Positions 22,927 through 35,715 of a stretch of DNA of 64,000 bases are shown here, piece by piece (the stretch's first letter is position 1; each line of letters opens with the position of its first letter). The position numbers and the translations under genes are program-made. Source of the DNA: Cryptomeria japonica (taxonomy: Eukaryota > Streptophyta > Pinopsida > Cupressales > Cupressaceae). The stretch covers positions 238,673,233 through 238,737,232 of the forward strand of contig NC_081414.1 of NCBI RefSeq assembly GCF_030272615.1, in the 5' to 3' direction. The notes under the pieces were generated by a model that had not been told where the DNA came from, made no database searches, and saw nothing but the letters and a program-made list of their open reading frames with translations.

Positions 22927-23559
22927 GTTAACAACATATTTCCTATTATATTCTTCTCTTAATCACACAAAAAATTGAGAATAAAGCTATATATTATAAT
23001 CTAAATCAATAAGCTATAGAGAGATCAAAGGAGTGTGTTGGAATATGGAAACCAATCATTAAGAAAAATACAATTTTAGTCCCACATTTGTATCCCTTCA
23101 TCCATCACAACTCATGCTAAAGGATAACTCAAAGCCCAAGATAAATAAGCCCTAAGAATATGAGTAAATATTAAGTATATTATTCATTATATGTTGCTAT
23201 TAGTTTGAAATATATTGATGCAATTCTAGGAGGAATGCTCATGAATGATTAAATCCATAAATCAACACTCTTAAAGTAAACCTCAGTACAACAAGAACCA
23301 TGATAGGGGAAGATTGAGTGCAAGGAAGAGGCATTCTCTTACCACATAAAGGAGAGTGAATAATATATTTTTGGCATTGTAGAAATTGTATCAACAACAA
23401 TAATGAATAATAGTTTTTATATGTAAGTTTTTTGAAAATGTGCTTTGCAAGGGGTGGGTGGGAACTGTCTAGTGCAGACTAGAAGAATATTGGGAAGGAT
23501 GATGTTGTTACTAAGGGTTTGGTTGCATATGGGATTCTAGACTCTTTGCAAGTGTTACC
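22927..23559. other. AT-rich stretch, mostly unassigned
   Basis: The first 45 bp continue the sequence shared with 40690 and 55510; then the match ends. The rest shows no gene or clear repeat. From about 23450 there may be the eroded 5' part of the following LINE. Confidence 0.45.
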
Positions 23560-26285
23560 CTCAAAGGAATCTCATGTTGACTATCATTGCCTGTTTGGTT
23601 GCATATGAGATTGTGTTGGATGAAAGCCCCCGTAATGGGGGTGGGACCTTCTTAGGTTCTTCTATTCCCTCAATGAAATATTTTAGTGGGGATGCTAATG
23701 GTAGTGGGCCCACACCCTCCTCAATGGAAAAAATTAGTAACATTTCCCTAGGGAGTTAGAAGGATCTTTTTAACAATGGTCAGTTCATGACCATAGATGG
23801 GTTGTCTATTGAGCAATCTGAGAATGAAATGTGTTTGAATATAAAATAATCCCCCTTGAACAAAACCTTAGCGAAGATGGAGAACACCTTGGTTGGTAAG
23901 TTTGTGGGTAGACATGTGGAGATTACCTCAGTTTGAAAGTGGACAGCTGCAAGATTTACGATTAACTCCTTTGGTAGTATTTTTGTACAAAAGAAAGCCT
24001 TGAAGGACCAGATTAACTCCTTACAAAAGGAAATGGAGATCTTAGGTGCCTCCTCAGATCGATTGGATTATGAAAAGCCTCTTTTGGAAAAAAATCATAA
24101 TATTTTTATCAAACAAGAATTATATTGAAAATAGAGTTCTAGAGTTCAATGGGTTAAGGAGATAGAAATATTAAATTTTACCACCAGTCAGCTAGTAGAC
24201 AAAAAAGAAGGAACAAAATTTAGGAGCAGATTGGTGAGTATGGTATCACCTATTGAAAGGAGGAGGATATCCATTAGGTGGCTATTTATCACTTTATTTC
24301 CTTGATTAATCCTTAGTCACCTTAGGATCCTTTTGCTAATGAGGCTTTTGTTAGGCTAGTCTAGGCTATTCCTAACATTATTGACCTTGATGATTTGAAT
24401 TTTCTAGAGTGCAAATTATCTAGTGATGAAGTAAAGGAAATGATATTCTCCTTTGGCTCTTCAAATCCTTGAGTCTAGATGGTTTTAGCACTTTTTTCAT
24501 TCAAGAGTTATGAAATATAATAGATTTGTATAATTCCCTGGCTACGAGAGAATCTATGTCATCGATATTTGTCCTGAAAGAGATTAATAAAATCTTTATT
24601 GTTTTAGTCCCTAAGAAATTGGGTGTCAATCATACGTCTTATTTTACGCCCAATAGTCTATGTAATACCTTGTATATAATATTTTTCAATCTCCTTGTTA
24701 ATAGAATAAGCCTTTCTTGGATAAGTAGATCCATATTAATGAGAAGGTTTTGTTTTAGGTCTTTAGATTTTTGACGTTGTTCTTGTTATCGATGAAACTA
24801 TCAACTCTATGGAGAACAACTAAACAGAGGGTACAATCTTGAAACTAGACATCTCTAAATCTTACAATATGGTTTCATGGCCCTTTCTTTTCTTGGTGCT
24901 TAGTAATTATTTTTTAGGGGTAAATTCTTAAATTTGATTTAGGTATTCTTAAAGAGCCCTATGTTTTTGGAGCTAGTCAATGGTTCCCCCAAGGTCTTTT
25001 CTCTTCTTTTGGTTGCCTCAAGAAGTGAGATCCCCTTCTTCCCTATCTCTTCATTCTCATGGTGTATATTTTGGAGAAAAATATGAATCTTTGTTTCCAC
25101 CAAGATATTCTTAAAGGGATAAAACCATCTTCTACCCCTTTTGTGGTCTCCCATTAGCAATTTATGGATGACATAACTTTTTTTCACTCAATTTTGATGG
25201 TAGAGACAAAAGGTTGGTGTTATATCCTATCAAATTATGCTTGTGCTTTGAGGTAAAAAATTAAACTAGACAAGAATGTTCTCTACTTTATGAATGTCCC
25301 CCAAAATATCTAGAACAAAATTACCATGATTTTGACATTTCAAATTACTAGCCTCCCATCTTCTTATCTGGGCTTACCTTTAACTACTAGGAAGGTGGAG
25401 GAGTTGGTCTAGAATAGGCTTGATGAAAGAATCTAGAGAAAATTTGTATGTTAGAAAGGCACTATTCAAAGTAATGTTAGGAAAATCCAATTACTAAAGA
25501 CATATCTCCAAAGTACCTCAATTTATCTCATATCCCTTTTCCATCTTCTAGCATCATGGGCTAAGAATCTACATCAAAGTAAAAAATGATTCCTTTCGTT
25601 TAGTGTAGAACAAACAAATAGGATGTCTCTACTTTATTGGGAAATATTTTCTATAATAAAAGGTTTGGTGGGCTCAGTTTTAGGGATTCTTGTTCCTTAA
25701 GTTTGGCCCTTTTCGTGAAGATTAGGTGGATACTTTTGTTGATTAATTCTAACTAGTTGATAATCATGAAGAAAAAAAATACTCATGAAAGGGTTAATTA
25801 TTCTTTTTTGTTCTTTGGTATCCTTCCTAGAGGATCTCGTGTCTAAAATAATCTTCTTAAGACTACAAAATTACTTGAAAAGGGTATCCTATGGTAGGTT
25901 AGTAATGGAAATAATGTAAGATTACAAAAAGATCCATGGGTGTCCTCTATCCCCTTGGAGTTTCACCTCATTTTCTTGACTATTCAATGAGTTTTATTGG
26001 CCAAATATAGGAAATATAGGAGCTATATAATAGTGACTACAAGATTCCTAAGTCTTCCCCTCTGATTTGGAGAATGAATCCAATGGAGTTTGATCTTCAA
26101 TTAAGAATGATTGGTGTGGATCTTCTTAGGATACTTAATAGAAACTCATTTTTCAAATTGGATGATGAAGATAAGTTAATTTAGGATTCCTCCAAAAATG
26201 GTAAGTTCTCCATCAATTTGGGATTTGAAATTGTTGCTTCATTCCCCTCCCCCACCCTCTTTAGTTACATAGTGTGGAATGAATG
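23560..26285 (+). mobile_element. decayed LINE, plus strand (ORF2 remains)
   Basis: Translated pieces in shifting frames follow the plant LINE ORF2 order. The endonuclease-RT linker is at 23970-24310 (LQKEMEILGASSDRLDYE, SSRVQWVKEIE). The RT follows: SSDEVKEMIFSFG then SLDGF at 24420-24490, LKLDISKSYNMVSW at 24840-24890, YLGLPLTTRKVEELV at 25370-25410. The C-terminal part is at 25560-26270 (RMSLLYWE, then GKFSINLGFEI). There are many stops. It is of the same general type as the LINE at 33.8-37.1 kb. It stops near 26285 without a tail, where unrelated sequence begins. Confidence 0.75.
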
Positions 26286-27531
26286 GAGATTAAACATCAT
26301 GCACTAAATTGAGATTCTATATAAGTCATTTGTATTTATTTTCTTTATAGAAGCATTATAGTTCCACTTTATAGAATATGGATTATAATCATAATTATTT
26401 CTCCTTCATTAGAAGCTACCCGATTCACCTTCGAAAGGGTGATAATCTTTGTACAAGAGAGATAGTAACTCTCCCAAGACACTTTCCATATTGTGCCCCC
26501 ATTAGCATTTGGAGTAAGATAATACAGCGTTGAGAATCCATTGCATGAGACTCAGTGGCCATATTTTGATTAGCTATTGGGTGTGTACCTAAGCTTGCAA
26601 GCAAAGGTTTTCTCTCCTCAGCCAACTCCCTTAGGGTTTAGCATGCTTGAAGTCACTTATCACATCATGTGTTTGCTATGTATTCATCCCTAAATTAAAA
26701 AATGAGACATCTAAAACTAGAAAACATAAGCAAAACATCAAAATTCACTAATCGAAACTCGGCAAAACAAAACATATTTTTCATTATCCTGTTCTCTGTC
26801 GTATGAGACAAGTGATTTGTCGTACGAGGAATCTATTTTGTCGTATGGTTCATAAAGTTTTTTCGTACGAGTATCTCTCTTTCAAAGGAAATTTCTGATT
26901 TGTCGTCTAGTCTTGTATCTTTTGTCATATGGTTCATGAACTATTGTCGCACGAGTCTTTGTTTTTATCAGTCTAGATCTACTACTTTGCATGACTTTTT
27001 CAGGTCTGTCATTTTGCTTGACCAGTTTACAGTAATCATAAAAATCTATTATCTATTGTTCAGTGCTTAAATTACCTACTTGGTTTGCTTGATCAAGTTA
27101 TCACCTGTCAAATCAAATTCTAGAAATATACACTTTAAGATTTTCAAGTGCTCACCCTCAACAAGTTCAAAATCTAAACATCTCAAAGTGCATTATCACC
27201 CTTTTTGGTAAACTAATCACTCAAACATAGTTTCTTATTAGGATCAATCATCCTTTATCACAAAACTGAAATGTTTGGTCAAGATAATCTTGTCCCACAT
27301 CATAGGATATATCATTCCTACTAGACTTGGTTTTATCAAATCATCATCATTGCACTCCTAAATCGAAGATCGAAAAACTTGCAAACTTTTAAACACTTGA
27401 ATCATCTTTACATGTCCTATCATTCTAGGATATCTACATTGACCATTGATCACTTATCAAAACAACTTTTAGACAATCAAACCCCTAAAATGGAAACATA
27501 AACATTTGAAATAGCTGAAAACCATATCAAC
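26286..27531 (+). other. probable 5' leader of Gypsy element, with TCGTAYGA repeats
   Basis: No 5' LTR or primer-binding site was found. At 26797-26957 there are about seven copies of a TGTCGTAYGAG / TCGTAYGGTTCAT motif; TCGTACGA itself is palindromic. The region runs into the gag/pro frame at 27532, so it is read as the non-coding leader. A minus-strand open stretch at 26425-26625 is not assigned. Confidence 0.4.
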
Positions 27532-28437
27532 ATGACATACCAAAGCAAAATACAAGTAACAAGTCAACATATCAGAGCAATCAAACAAGTTCAAAATCAA
27601 AATCCAACTATGTTAAAACCTCACAAGGATTCAAATGCATCTCAAAATAAAGGTGGCTCTTTTATGCAAATCTTAAAAAGATCCCTAAAGGACTTGGCTA
27701 AAGAAGATCAAAATCGTGCACCTATGTCTAGCAATGGCTTATCCCCCTATAAACAAATTGACTCTCCAAAGGCATCTATTCCTACACATCCTAAAAGCTT
27801 GCAAGAATCTTCCATAGCATCATCACCAAAGAATATATCCCAAGATGAAGTCCCCCAAGGGATATCCATAATTGCCATCAAACCTATTTCAGAGGATCAT
27901 ATTCAAAGCCCATCTCCTTCATATCCAAGAATTAATTCATTGCAGCATCCCCATAATGCTCCCTTTCAAATTGAAGTCCTCATTCATAGAACACTTGTTA
28001 AATGTGTCCTGATAGATGGGGCAGCTGGCTTGAACATTTTCCCTTTGAGTCTTGTCAATGCTCTAGGTTATTCAAAAGATATAGTTGATCCCTGGAAAAG
28101 GATAAAAATCAATGCATATGGTGAAGAAGAAAATTACTCTAAAGGAATTGTGGTATTACCCCTCATAGTGGAACCTTTGCAAAAAGACACAACATGCCAA
28201 GTTCTAGACGTGGACCTACCATACAACATACTCTTGGGGAGGTCATCAATACAAGATATACAAGCTATTACATCAACATGTCATCAGTGCTTAAAATTTC
28301 CTTACAATGGACAGGAAATCACAATATCAGTAGACTCAAATCCATTGCAGTGTAATAATCTGAAATCAGCTCAAGAGGTCAGTGTTTCACATAATAGGGA
28401 GGCAATAACTTCACGCACACAATCCAAGGAACCATAA
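27532..28437 (+). pseudogene. Gypsy gag remnant and aspartic protease
   Basis: 301 open codons. The first 140 are Ser/Pro/Gln/Lys-rich linker without a gag fold I recognise. From about codon 145 follows a retropepsin that cuts the element polyprotein: FQIEVLIHRTLVKCVLIDGA with IDGAAGLNI as the active-site equivalent (Asp present; the usual D-S/T-G replaced by D-G-A, as in many Tat elements). Then VLPLIVEPL, CQVLDVDLPYNILLGRS and HQCLKFPYNGQEITI, in the order of the family. The frame ends at a TAA in what is otherwise continuing polyprotein (28437 onward reads on with further stops), so it is inactive. Confidence 0.75.
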
Positions 28438-29289
28438 TTTGCATCAATTCTATCAAACATGGAAAAACAAATGCAACTAAAAGATCAAGGGATTGGAGAA
28501 TACTCACTCTTAGGGACAAACAAACAAGAGCAACTTGAACTTGAAAGAGGAGAAGCAGATGTAGAATTTGATGTAGTTCACATGTATGCAAAGCAAACGT
28601 TAGGAACTAGCCTACTTGAATTAGAATAACATTCAGTTGACATGGACTTAACCGAGGATGATTAGGAGTTTCTTATGCAAGGTCATTCTAACGAGATTAT
28701 CGTTCTAGACATGGATATACATATTGAAATCTCTAATATCTCTATCATGACCTGAAATATCTTTGACATAATTCAACATGAGGACCCTTTATCCTTCATC
28801 CCTCCTAAGCCTATGGACTAGGAAAATGAACGACATACCACCAATGATACCTTTCCTAATGACCATGCCATATCCTTATATCTTAATGAAATAAAACCCG
28901 CAACCACTTTCACTAGGGATTCTGCTAACGTATCTTCCAGTCAAGTGTGTGTTAAATCTCCCAGTTGCAAAAGTTAAAATCAAGAAAACAATATCAGGTA
29001 TAATGCTGAAAACCATTTATTGGCAACATTAGACTGGGAAAAAGTAAAAATAAAGGACGAACCTAATGGTGAAAACCTTCTCGAGGAACCAAAGTATGGG
29101 AGATTTGACACCTTACTTGAATTTTATCAAGAAAGGTCATCTATTTTGATAGAACTAGCAGAGGTAGTTATCTTTATAAAAACTAGCAAGACAATAACAT
29201 CCAACAACTGATCTACATCCAACAACATCTTTATAAAAACTAGCAAGACAATAATATTGGGAACTCTTCAAAAGAAGGAAAATTAATTT

Positions 29290-29760
29290 TACTTGGTCAT
29301 ATACAAACATTCTAGGGTTCGATCCATATCTTACAATATATCACCCAAATATCAATCCAGGAGAAAGCATCAATAATGATACACAAAACACATCAAGAGC
29401 AGGCATTCTATTCATCACCCCAAAAGGTCATACAATCCCAAAAGCATACAAATTAATCTTTCCATGCACCAACAAAACAACAGAGTATGAAGCTTTGGTT
29501 ACAAGTATCAAAATGGCTAAAGAATGGAATATTACACAGCTTCAATTCTTTGAAGACTCCCAGCTCTTCATCAATCAAATTAATGATGATTATCAACCAA
29601 AGGACAAAAAATTAATGCTTTATAAAAAGATGTTTGATGATTTCAAAAAATATTTTGTAGAAATAACTTTTCAGTAGATTCCAAGAAATGACAACAAAGT
29701 AGCAGATGCCATGGTTACACTTGCTTCTCTCTTTCAAACACAAGAAAATGAATAGCATTA
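29290..29760 (+). pseudogene. Gypsy RNase H domain fragment
   Basis: Reads, with a frame change near 29450, AGILFITPKGHTIPKAYKL then TTEYEALVTSIKMAKEW, QFFEDSQLFINQIN and IPRNDNKVADAMVTLAS. These are the conserved Glu (TEYEAL), the Asp of (G)DSQL and the final NxxADA of Gypsy RNase H. A stop at 29675 interrupts it. It lies directly after a badly eroded stretch where the reverse transcriptase should be. Confidence 0.75.
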
Positions 29761-30440
29761 TGAATTCCTGGTGGAAGAATTATTTTACCCTACCTATAAT
29801 TGTCTTGATTCCCAAACCATCTGTCAAATTATTCGACATAATTCCTCCCGCTATGGCCAAACTTACACATACCTGAAAGATAACACCTTACCTCCCAAAT
29901 TATTAAAAAAATCAAAAGAGAAACTTTATTTGCCAATCCTCCTGTTTTACTCTCATTGCAGATACCTTGTTTAAACAAGGTCTAAAAAGTACTTTTTAAA
30001 GATGTATTGAACAAGAAGAAGCTAAGAAGGCCTTACATGAAGTCCATAACAAAATTTCTAGCACTCATTCAAGTGGTCTTAGCCTTTCGAAAAAACTCAT
30101 ACGCTTGGGCTATTATTGGCCGACTATGGAACTGATCCATGAACGAAGACAAAATGCCTTTGATCATCTAAAGGTATATCAACAAAGAATGTGTCAGAGA
30201 TATAATCACAGGGTCAAATCACTAATCTTTCAAGTGGGAGAACTAGTGCTAAAGAAAAATCCATGCAACCAAGCAGATCGAGAAAAGAAATGAAAGTTTG
30301 AACCAAACTAGTTAGGTCCATTTGTGGTCGTAATAGTATTTGGGTCAAGAGCATATCAGCTATCAACATAGGACAAAGATCAACTCGAGGAACCTATCAA
30401 TAGCATGCATCTGAAAAAAAATTATGTTTGAAAAAGAAGA
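29760..30440 (+). pseudogene. Gypsy integrase remnant with catalytic core deleted
   Basis: The pre-integrase part (YEFLVEELFYPTYN, TYLKDNTLPPKLL) leads to the start of the HHCC zinc-binding region (THSSGLSLSKKLIRLGYYWPTM, about 30065-30130). The text then jumps at about 30131 to ERRQNAFDHLKVYQQRM, FQVGELVLKKNP and FEPN*LGPFVV with INSMHLKKNYV, the C-terminal end. The D,D35E catalytic core is absent, so the element cannot integrate itself. Confidence 0.75.
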
Positions 30441-32147
30441 AAAATAAAAAACAGTGAAAAAATAATATAATATAAAATCAAATCAAATATTAGAAAAAGT
30501 GCAATAAAAATAGATGGTGAAAGCCTAGCAAACAGACTCTATCTATATGCTAGCTCTTCCATCTATTAGTGCATGCATCTTCCCACTCACATTCATTCAT
30601 TTTCCATTAGCGTTGATCATCATAAAGCCTTTGTACATACGCAAACATCATAGCTGCCCTCTCACCATGGTTTGGATCATTGGGTATATCATAACGAATT
30701 TGTTTCTAAGCTTGGGACAAAATCATACACCTAGCTAGGGGCAAACTCTTGATCATTTTGAGCTAAATCAAACAAGTAGAACAAACAGTTAGATAACACT
30801 TATCAAGCAAAAACTGAAACACATCCAACGTTGAACATGAGATCAAATTATCAACCATCAAACTATCAATTATCAAGCTATCATGAAGTCAATCTAAGAA
30901 CATCACACACTTTTCAGTGGATAATATATTTTGGATAATGATTGTAATATGATTGTTCAACTTTTTTATATTTCTTTTTGCTATCATGCTTTTTGAGTGA
31001 CTCCAGGATGTCATTGGCTAGAGGAACAAGGAAGGAAAATGATATTTTTCTTTTCTGTTGTTTGAAAATTAATCATTAATATGTGAAAATCTGTCTCGGG
31101 ATATGATCATCAGATTATCATTGAAGAGATTTCTGATTTGCATATTAAAATGAATGATACTACCCGTTTTACGCAAACAACACTCAGGTCATCTTGGTTC
31201 ATTTATACCTCGATGCTTGTGCTAACTTGCTATATAAAAATCCAAGAAAATAGTGCTCAGATAATCATGGTTTAATTATACCATTGATGTTTGCACTCAT
31301 TTCCCACATTTTAAAATCTCAATGATGATAAAACAAAAAAGCAATAATCTAGTGACTGGTCCGGTTGTAGCTTTTCATTTTAGCTTACATTTCATTCTTG
31401 TATGGGATCCCATATGCTCCTTTTATCCAAGGTTAAATCTATCGCATGAATCATCAAACTATCATCACAAGTGTATACGCAATTAGAATAATGACATATA
31501 TATTCAGTTGTTGTCAACCCTGTGAAAATCTTATGCTATCTCTCTCAACAGAATCAACAATCAGCATATCCAAAAATTTCTGCAACTTGACATCAAAAAA
31601 CTGTCAGTTCTTTATATAATCAACCTTATCAAATCAAATCAATCAATAAAACCTAATAGATTCTATCATGTCTTATACAAGATGTATCCTTCCTAAAACT
31701 AGACGATCTGATTCTGATTCATGTCTTATATAGGATGTATCTTTTCTAAAACAAGATGTTCTGATCATGTCTTATATAAGATGAATCCTTCCTGAAACCA
31801 AACGCTCTGATCATCTTTGTCTTATACAGGATGTATCCTTCCTAAAACCAGACAAGATTTCGATCTTATCAATATAATCGATCAATATTTATCAATCTTA
31901 TCTATCTAAGCAATCAAGCTAATAGAAGAAATCACATTTTCATCAAACCACAGTTGCAGAAATCAAATCATTTCTATCGGGATATCAATTTTGCAAAAAC
32001 TCCAAAGATCAATTATCTCAATTGATCTCTTGAGGGGGCATCATCATTCCGGAATTTAGCAATTAAGAGCCGGGGCATCCTATCAAACCAATATCATCAT
32101 CAAAATTAGATTATTCTTTGAATCAACGCGTCATCACACCTCGCTTC
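30441..32147 (+). repeat. Gypsy 3' spacer with minisatellite
   Basis: Non-coding spacer between pol and the 3' LTR. At about 31663-31850 there are four tandem units of 46-57 bp, each with CATGTCTTATAYARGATG (or a variant) followed by ATCCTTCCTAAAAC. No extra ORF was recognised. Tat/Ogre-lineage elements often carry long spacers here. Confidence 0.55.
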
Positions 32148-32161
32148 AAAGAGGGGAAAAA
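32148..32161 (+). other. polypurine tract
   Basis: CAAAGAGGGGAAAAA immediately precedes the LTR start TGTATACACC, the standard primer site for plus-strand synthesis in LTR elements. Confidence 0.75.
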
Positions 32162-33208
32162 TGTATACACCTAAAAATGGTCTGAAGATAATTAATTGAA
32201 TAAGCAATTATTTAATTAATCTCCCTCCCCAATTTAATTGAATTCATCAACAATTTGACTAAAATCCTCCCCTTTCATCTACTTATTAATAAATCTAAGG
32301 ATTTATTTAATAGGCTTATTTCAACAATCCCCTTTGATTAATTAATTCAAATTAATTAATTCTTCTCCTAACCTAACCATTCCTAAACCTAACCCATTCC
32401 ATTTACCACATGTCCCCTTTCCTTGAACACTTTACCCTCTCATGAGAAAAGCTTTGTGACAGTTGTTACTAAGTGTTCCCTTTCATCTAACCTCTTCTAT
32501 AATCTTTGCGACACTTGTCACTAAGTGTTCCCTTTCATCTAACCTCTTCTAGAATCTTTGTGACACTTGTCACTAAGTGTTCCCTTTCATCTAACCTCTT
32601 CTAGAATCTTTGTGACACTTGTCACTAAGTGTTCCCTTTTATCCAACTCTTCTAGAAGCCTCTTGACACTTGTCACCATAGAGATGACAGATGTTCCCTT
32701 TAATCCAGTCTATTTGCCAACCTCCTCCAATTTCATCATTGATATCTTCAAACTTAATCTTGAGCATTGATTCCTACCACCTCACCCCTAGCCTTGGAAA
32801 TCCTATAAATAGACCTCATTTTGGAGCAATAATGATCCCATCTCATTTGCATTCAAGCATTGTTATTATAGGCATCTAGCTTCTAGTTTATGACTTTAGC
32901 AATGTTATCATGTTCAATTTTAGCTTAAATCTTAGCTTATTTCATAGCAATATCATAGAATTATATAGCTTGAATCATATATCTCATCTAGCTTATGCAT
33001 CTTCATCATTTAAATCCTCCATGTAAGTGTATTCAAGTCACTAGAATTTGCATAACTAGATCTGAGAGCAAAATTCATACTCCCATTTACTAGGAGGTAA
33101 TAGATTGATTAGCTATGGTTTTATCTTTCATTGATTAATATTCTAATCATTGCTTGTAATGATTTATTGAGTGTTTTGTGTTGCAGCTACAGGTATAACA
33201 GGTACACA
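32162..33208 (+). mobile_element. Gypsy 3' LTR
   Basis: Begins TGTATACACCTAAAAATGG after the polypurine tract and probably ends at CAGGTACACA near 33208 (end inferred from the TG...CA rule). It contains a minisatellite at 32453-32700: about 4.5 units of roughly 54 bp with GTGACACTTGTCACTAAGTG and CCCTTTCATCTAACCTCTTC. A TATA box (TATAAATAG) lies at 32804-32812. A related GTGACAAGTGTCAC motif occurs in the LTRs at 18.7, 39.8 and 54.5 kb, which supports a common family. Confidence 0.7.
32804..32812 (+). promoter_or_regulatory. LTR TATA box
   Basis: TATAAATAG inside the 3' LTR, about 640 bp from its start. It is the expected U3 core promoter; transcription would start roughly 30 bp downstream. 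Confidence 0.55.
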
Positions 33209-33779
33209 CTTTATATATACACGACACTAAACATCTAGAGAGAATGTCATGGTAGCCCCAATGATATAGATTGTCTCCTACAAGGGTGAATCAGACACAA
33301 CAACGAATAAGTTTAGACGAAGATTGAAAGAGCTACAACTTCATTGAAGTGGGATACAACATTAAAGTGTCTAAGATATATGGTTATAATTCTCATTATC
33401 TCATTATAATTGGGTCTTGAGCTATAGTATCAATTTTGAGGATAATATATTTTGAAGAGTACAAAAAATGATTATTAGCTTTGAACATATTTGCTTAACG
33501 AGGAACTTGCTATGATTAATTAAAGTGGGATAGGCCTAAACCTTTTACATATCTATTAAAGATAAATTACTTGGGATGCATGAGAAGTGCACACATAGTC
33601 AAAAAACTATATCTAACCATTAAAACAAGCTAAAACTGAATAGATGAACAAGATACAACCACTAAATAGCAAAACAAAAAATAAGAAAAAAATTCAATCA
33701 CCTACCAAAAACATGAAGGAATGGTCTACCAAGTTGGCACACATTACCATCCAGCTAATCATGACTTTAAGCTTTAATT
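33209..33779. other. flanking sequence, nothing recognised
   Basis: AT-rich, no open frame of note and no repeat unit seen between the Gypsy LTR and the next LINE. Confidence 0.5.
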
Positions 33780-35715
33780 TTTTTTAAAACTTTTTGTTAG
33801 AATCTTTCCAAGAGGTTAGAGTGCCCAAATTTGGAGTATCCTTGACAAAAGAGGTGAGGGGGTCTAATGCCACATAAGGAGAATCGAGGTGTATTTTCTC
33901 TTCACCTTCATTTTCTCTATCACCTCCTAGATTGCATGTAGAGAGACCCAATTATTCATCACCATTTCTTGTCTTAGAGCAATGATTTTCTCTACCTTTC
34001 TTTTCAAAGCCTCATGGTTTTCCTTAAACTCAACCAATTCTCTCCTCTCATCCCATTGAGAAATTTTGGAAATGTTATGATCCTCAAGCTTCTTCTCTAT
34101 AGTCTCTCATTTTTCTAATTTCCCGACCATGTCTTTGGCAACATTCCATGTTATTCAAGGACTTGTTTTTTTATTACTTTAGCAAGAAAGGGACCTTGGA
34201 CCCTTACAGACAACAAAACTAAAGAGCAACAACACATCCATTGGCATCGAATAACCAAACACCTATAAAGAATGAAAATAGCTCTTAAAAGTAATAAAAA
34301 CTAATATACCCACATAACTAAACATAATAACCCTATCTATATTCCTACTATCCATAATATAGCTACTAGCATAATAGTATCATAGTACTTAATCCAAATA
34401 TAAACACCCAATATAAGGCATGCAAGATTGTTTAGATAAAATTCCATATTAAAACTAATACTATCAGGATTCAAAATTAACACAAACTAAAAAAGCACCA
34501 ACCTAGCTACATCCTAATCATCCTTTTTGAGGTTCCAATCTTGTACAAGATATTGCATCTATTCCTTCCAGGTCTTAGTGTGTAATGTGTCCTATTTTTT
34601 CTCCTCCTCTTTCCCTTTGACATCCTTCTTCATCTTTTTATTCTTTTTCTTCATCCTGCTCTATCCTGAGACAAACCCAATGGCCACTTTTCATATTATT
34701 GCATCAATAAAAGATCATAGGGAATTCAAGGCCTCCCCCATTAGCTGATATTGTTTCCTATATTCCTCCACCTTCCCTTCAAGGTTCATGACCCTAACCT
34801 ATAGGTCAATTATCTGGTTTTGTTGTTTTTGGCACTAAAATTCTCTTTCTTAGTAGGAGAGTCCTAGGAATAAGGCACCAAATCCACATCCTCAAAATAA
34901 TTTTGAGGTGGGTAGTTCTGCTCTAAATCAACCTTGTCCTCTAGGAATTTCACAAACCCTTCGTATCAACCTTACTATCCTCCCTTTGTTCCTCCCCTTC
35001 CACCTAAAATTCCTCATCCTCTGCCTCCTCACTAGAGGAGCCACCACCATCATCAGGGGTGAGAACCTCCTCTAGATCAGGGGAAACATCTTTGGCTTTA
35101 ATTTTTTTATTTTTTTTGTCTTTGGCAAGGAGACGAGCCAACCTTCTTTCACCAAAAATTCCCTCCTACTTCTCCTTTTTATGTAGGTTATTTTCATCTG
35201 CTTTAGAGTCATGCAAATGAAGGTCAATTGTAATGTGCTTCTTGCTAGAATCCTATTTATTCCTTCTATCCTTAGCCAAGCTATTTTTAGGGGTTAAAGC
35301 TTTTCTTTTTTTAGAGTTCATCTTGAGTAGGGAAATTTCTAGGGCTTTTGATTCCAATTCAATAGAGGGATTTTTACCTTTATATTTGGCAACATGGGTA
35401 TTCGCATTCAAAGGCAGAGGGTTAATTTCAATGAGATCAATTCTCACAGATGAGCATTGGGCCTCATTTTTTTGCTTATAAAATGCTAGGAGGGTTAACA
35501 AATGGCTACAGTGAGGGCTATGATCAAATGCATACTTATATACATAAATAAGCCCTTGATGAAGTAGTGGGGCCTCCCCCTTCAAGATGCTAACATACAA
35601 TGAAGAGAAACTTGATAATATGGAAAGTTAATTTTCTCACCATGACTTATGTGATTCAGGAGAGGGAAATAGTAGTTTTGCACAACCAGGTATCAGCCCT
35701 CTAAAGTAGATCGCG
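33780..35715 (-). pseudogene. LINE-associated ORF3-like protein, second copy
   Basis: Begins with a piece matching the 21-kb copy (NYYFPLLNHISHG against YHFTILNHFRHG), followed in another frame by LLHQGLIYVYKYA (against VLHEGLIVLI). The longest open part is 35600-35253. It then runs through a Lys-rich and very acidic stretch (DGGGSSSEEAEDEE, about 35040) into coiled-coil-like sequence (EGKVEEYRKQY near 34780; KLEKMRTIEKKLEDHN near 34100). No known domain. Like the other copy it sits 3' of the LINE polymerase and ends in a coiled coil. Stops and shifts rule out a functional product. Confidence 0.5.

Larger units (their letters stand above)
26640..33208 (+). mobile_element. Ty3-Gypsy (Tat/Ogre-like) retrotransposon, internally deleted
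   Basis: Order on the plus strand: leader, gag remnant plus protease (27532-28437), linker remains, RNase H (29290-29760), integrase N-terminal end joined to integrase C-terminal end (29760-30440), long 3' spacer, polypurine tract (32148-32161) and 3' LTR (32162-33208). Reverse transcriptase and integrase core are missing. The protease and RNase H wording resembles plant Tat-lineage elements. The left border is inferred; no 5' LTR was found. Confidence 0.75.

Noticed and set aside
26425-26625. Minus-strand 66-codon stretch starting MAEERKPLLASLG with a GT donor-like end and AAACCCTAAG upstream
   Set aside because: Looks like a first exon, but no second exon or family match is seen and it sits in a retroelement leader. 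Not enough to call a gene.
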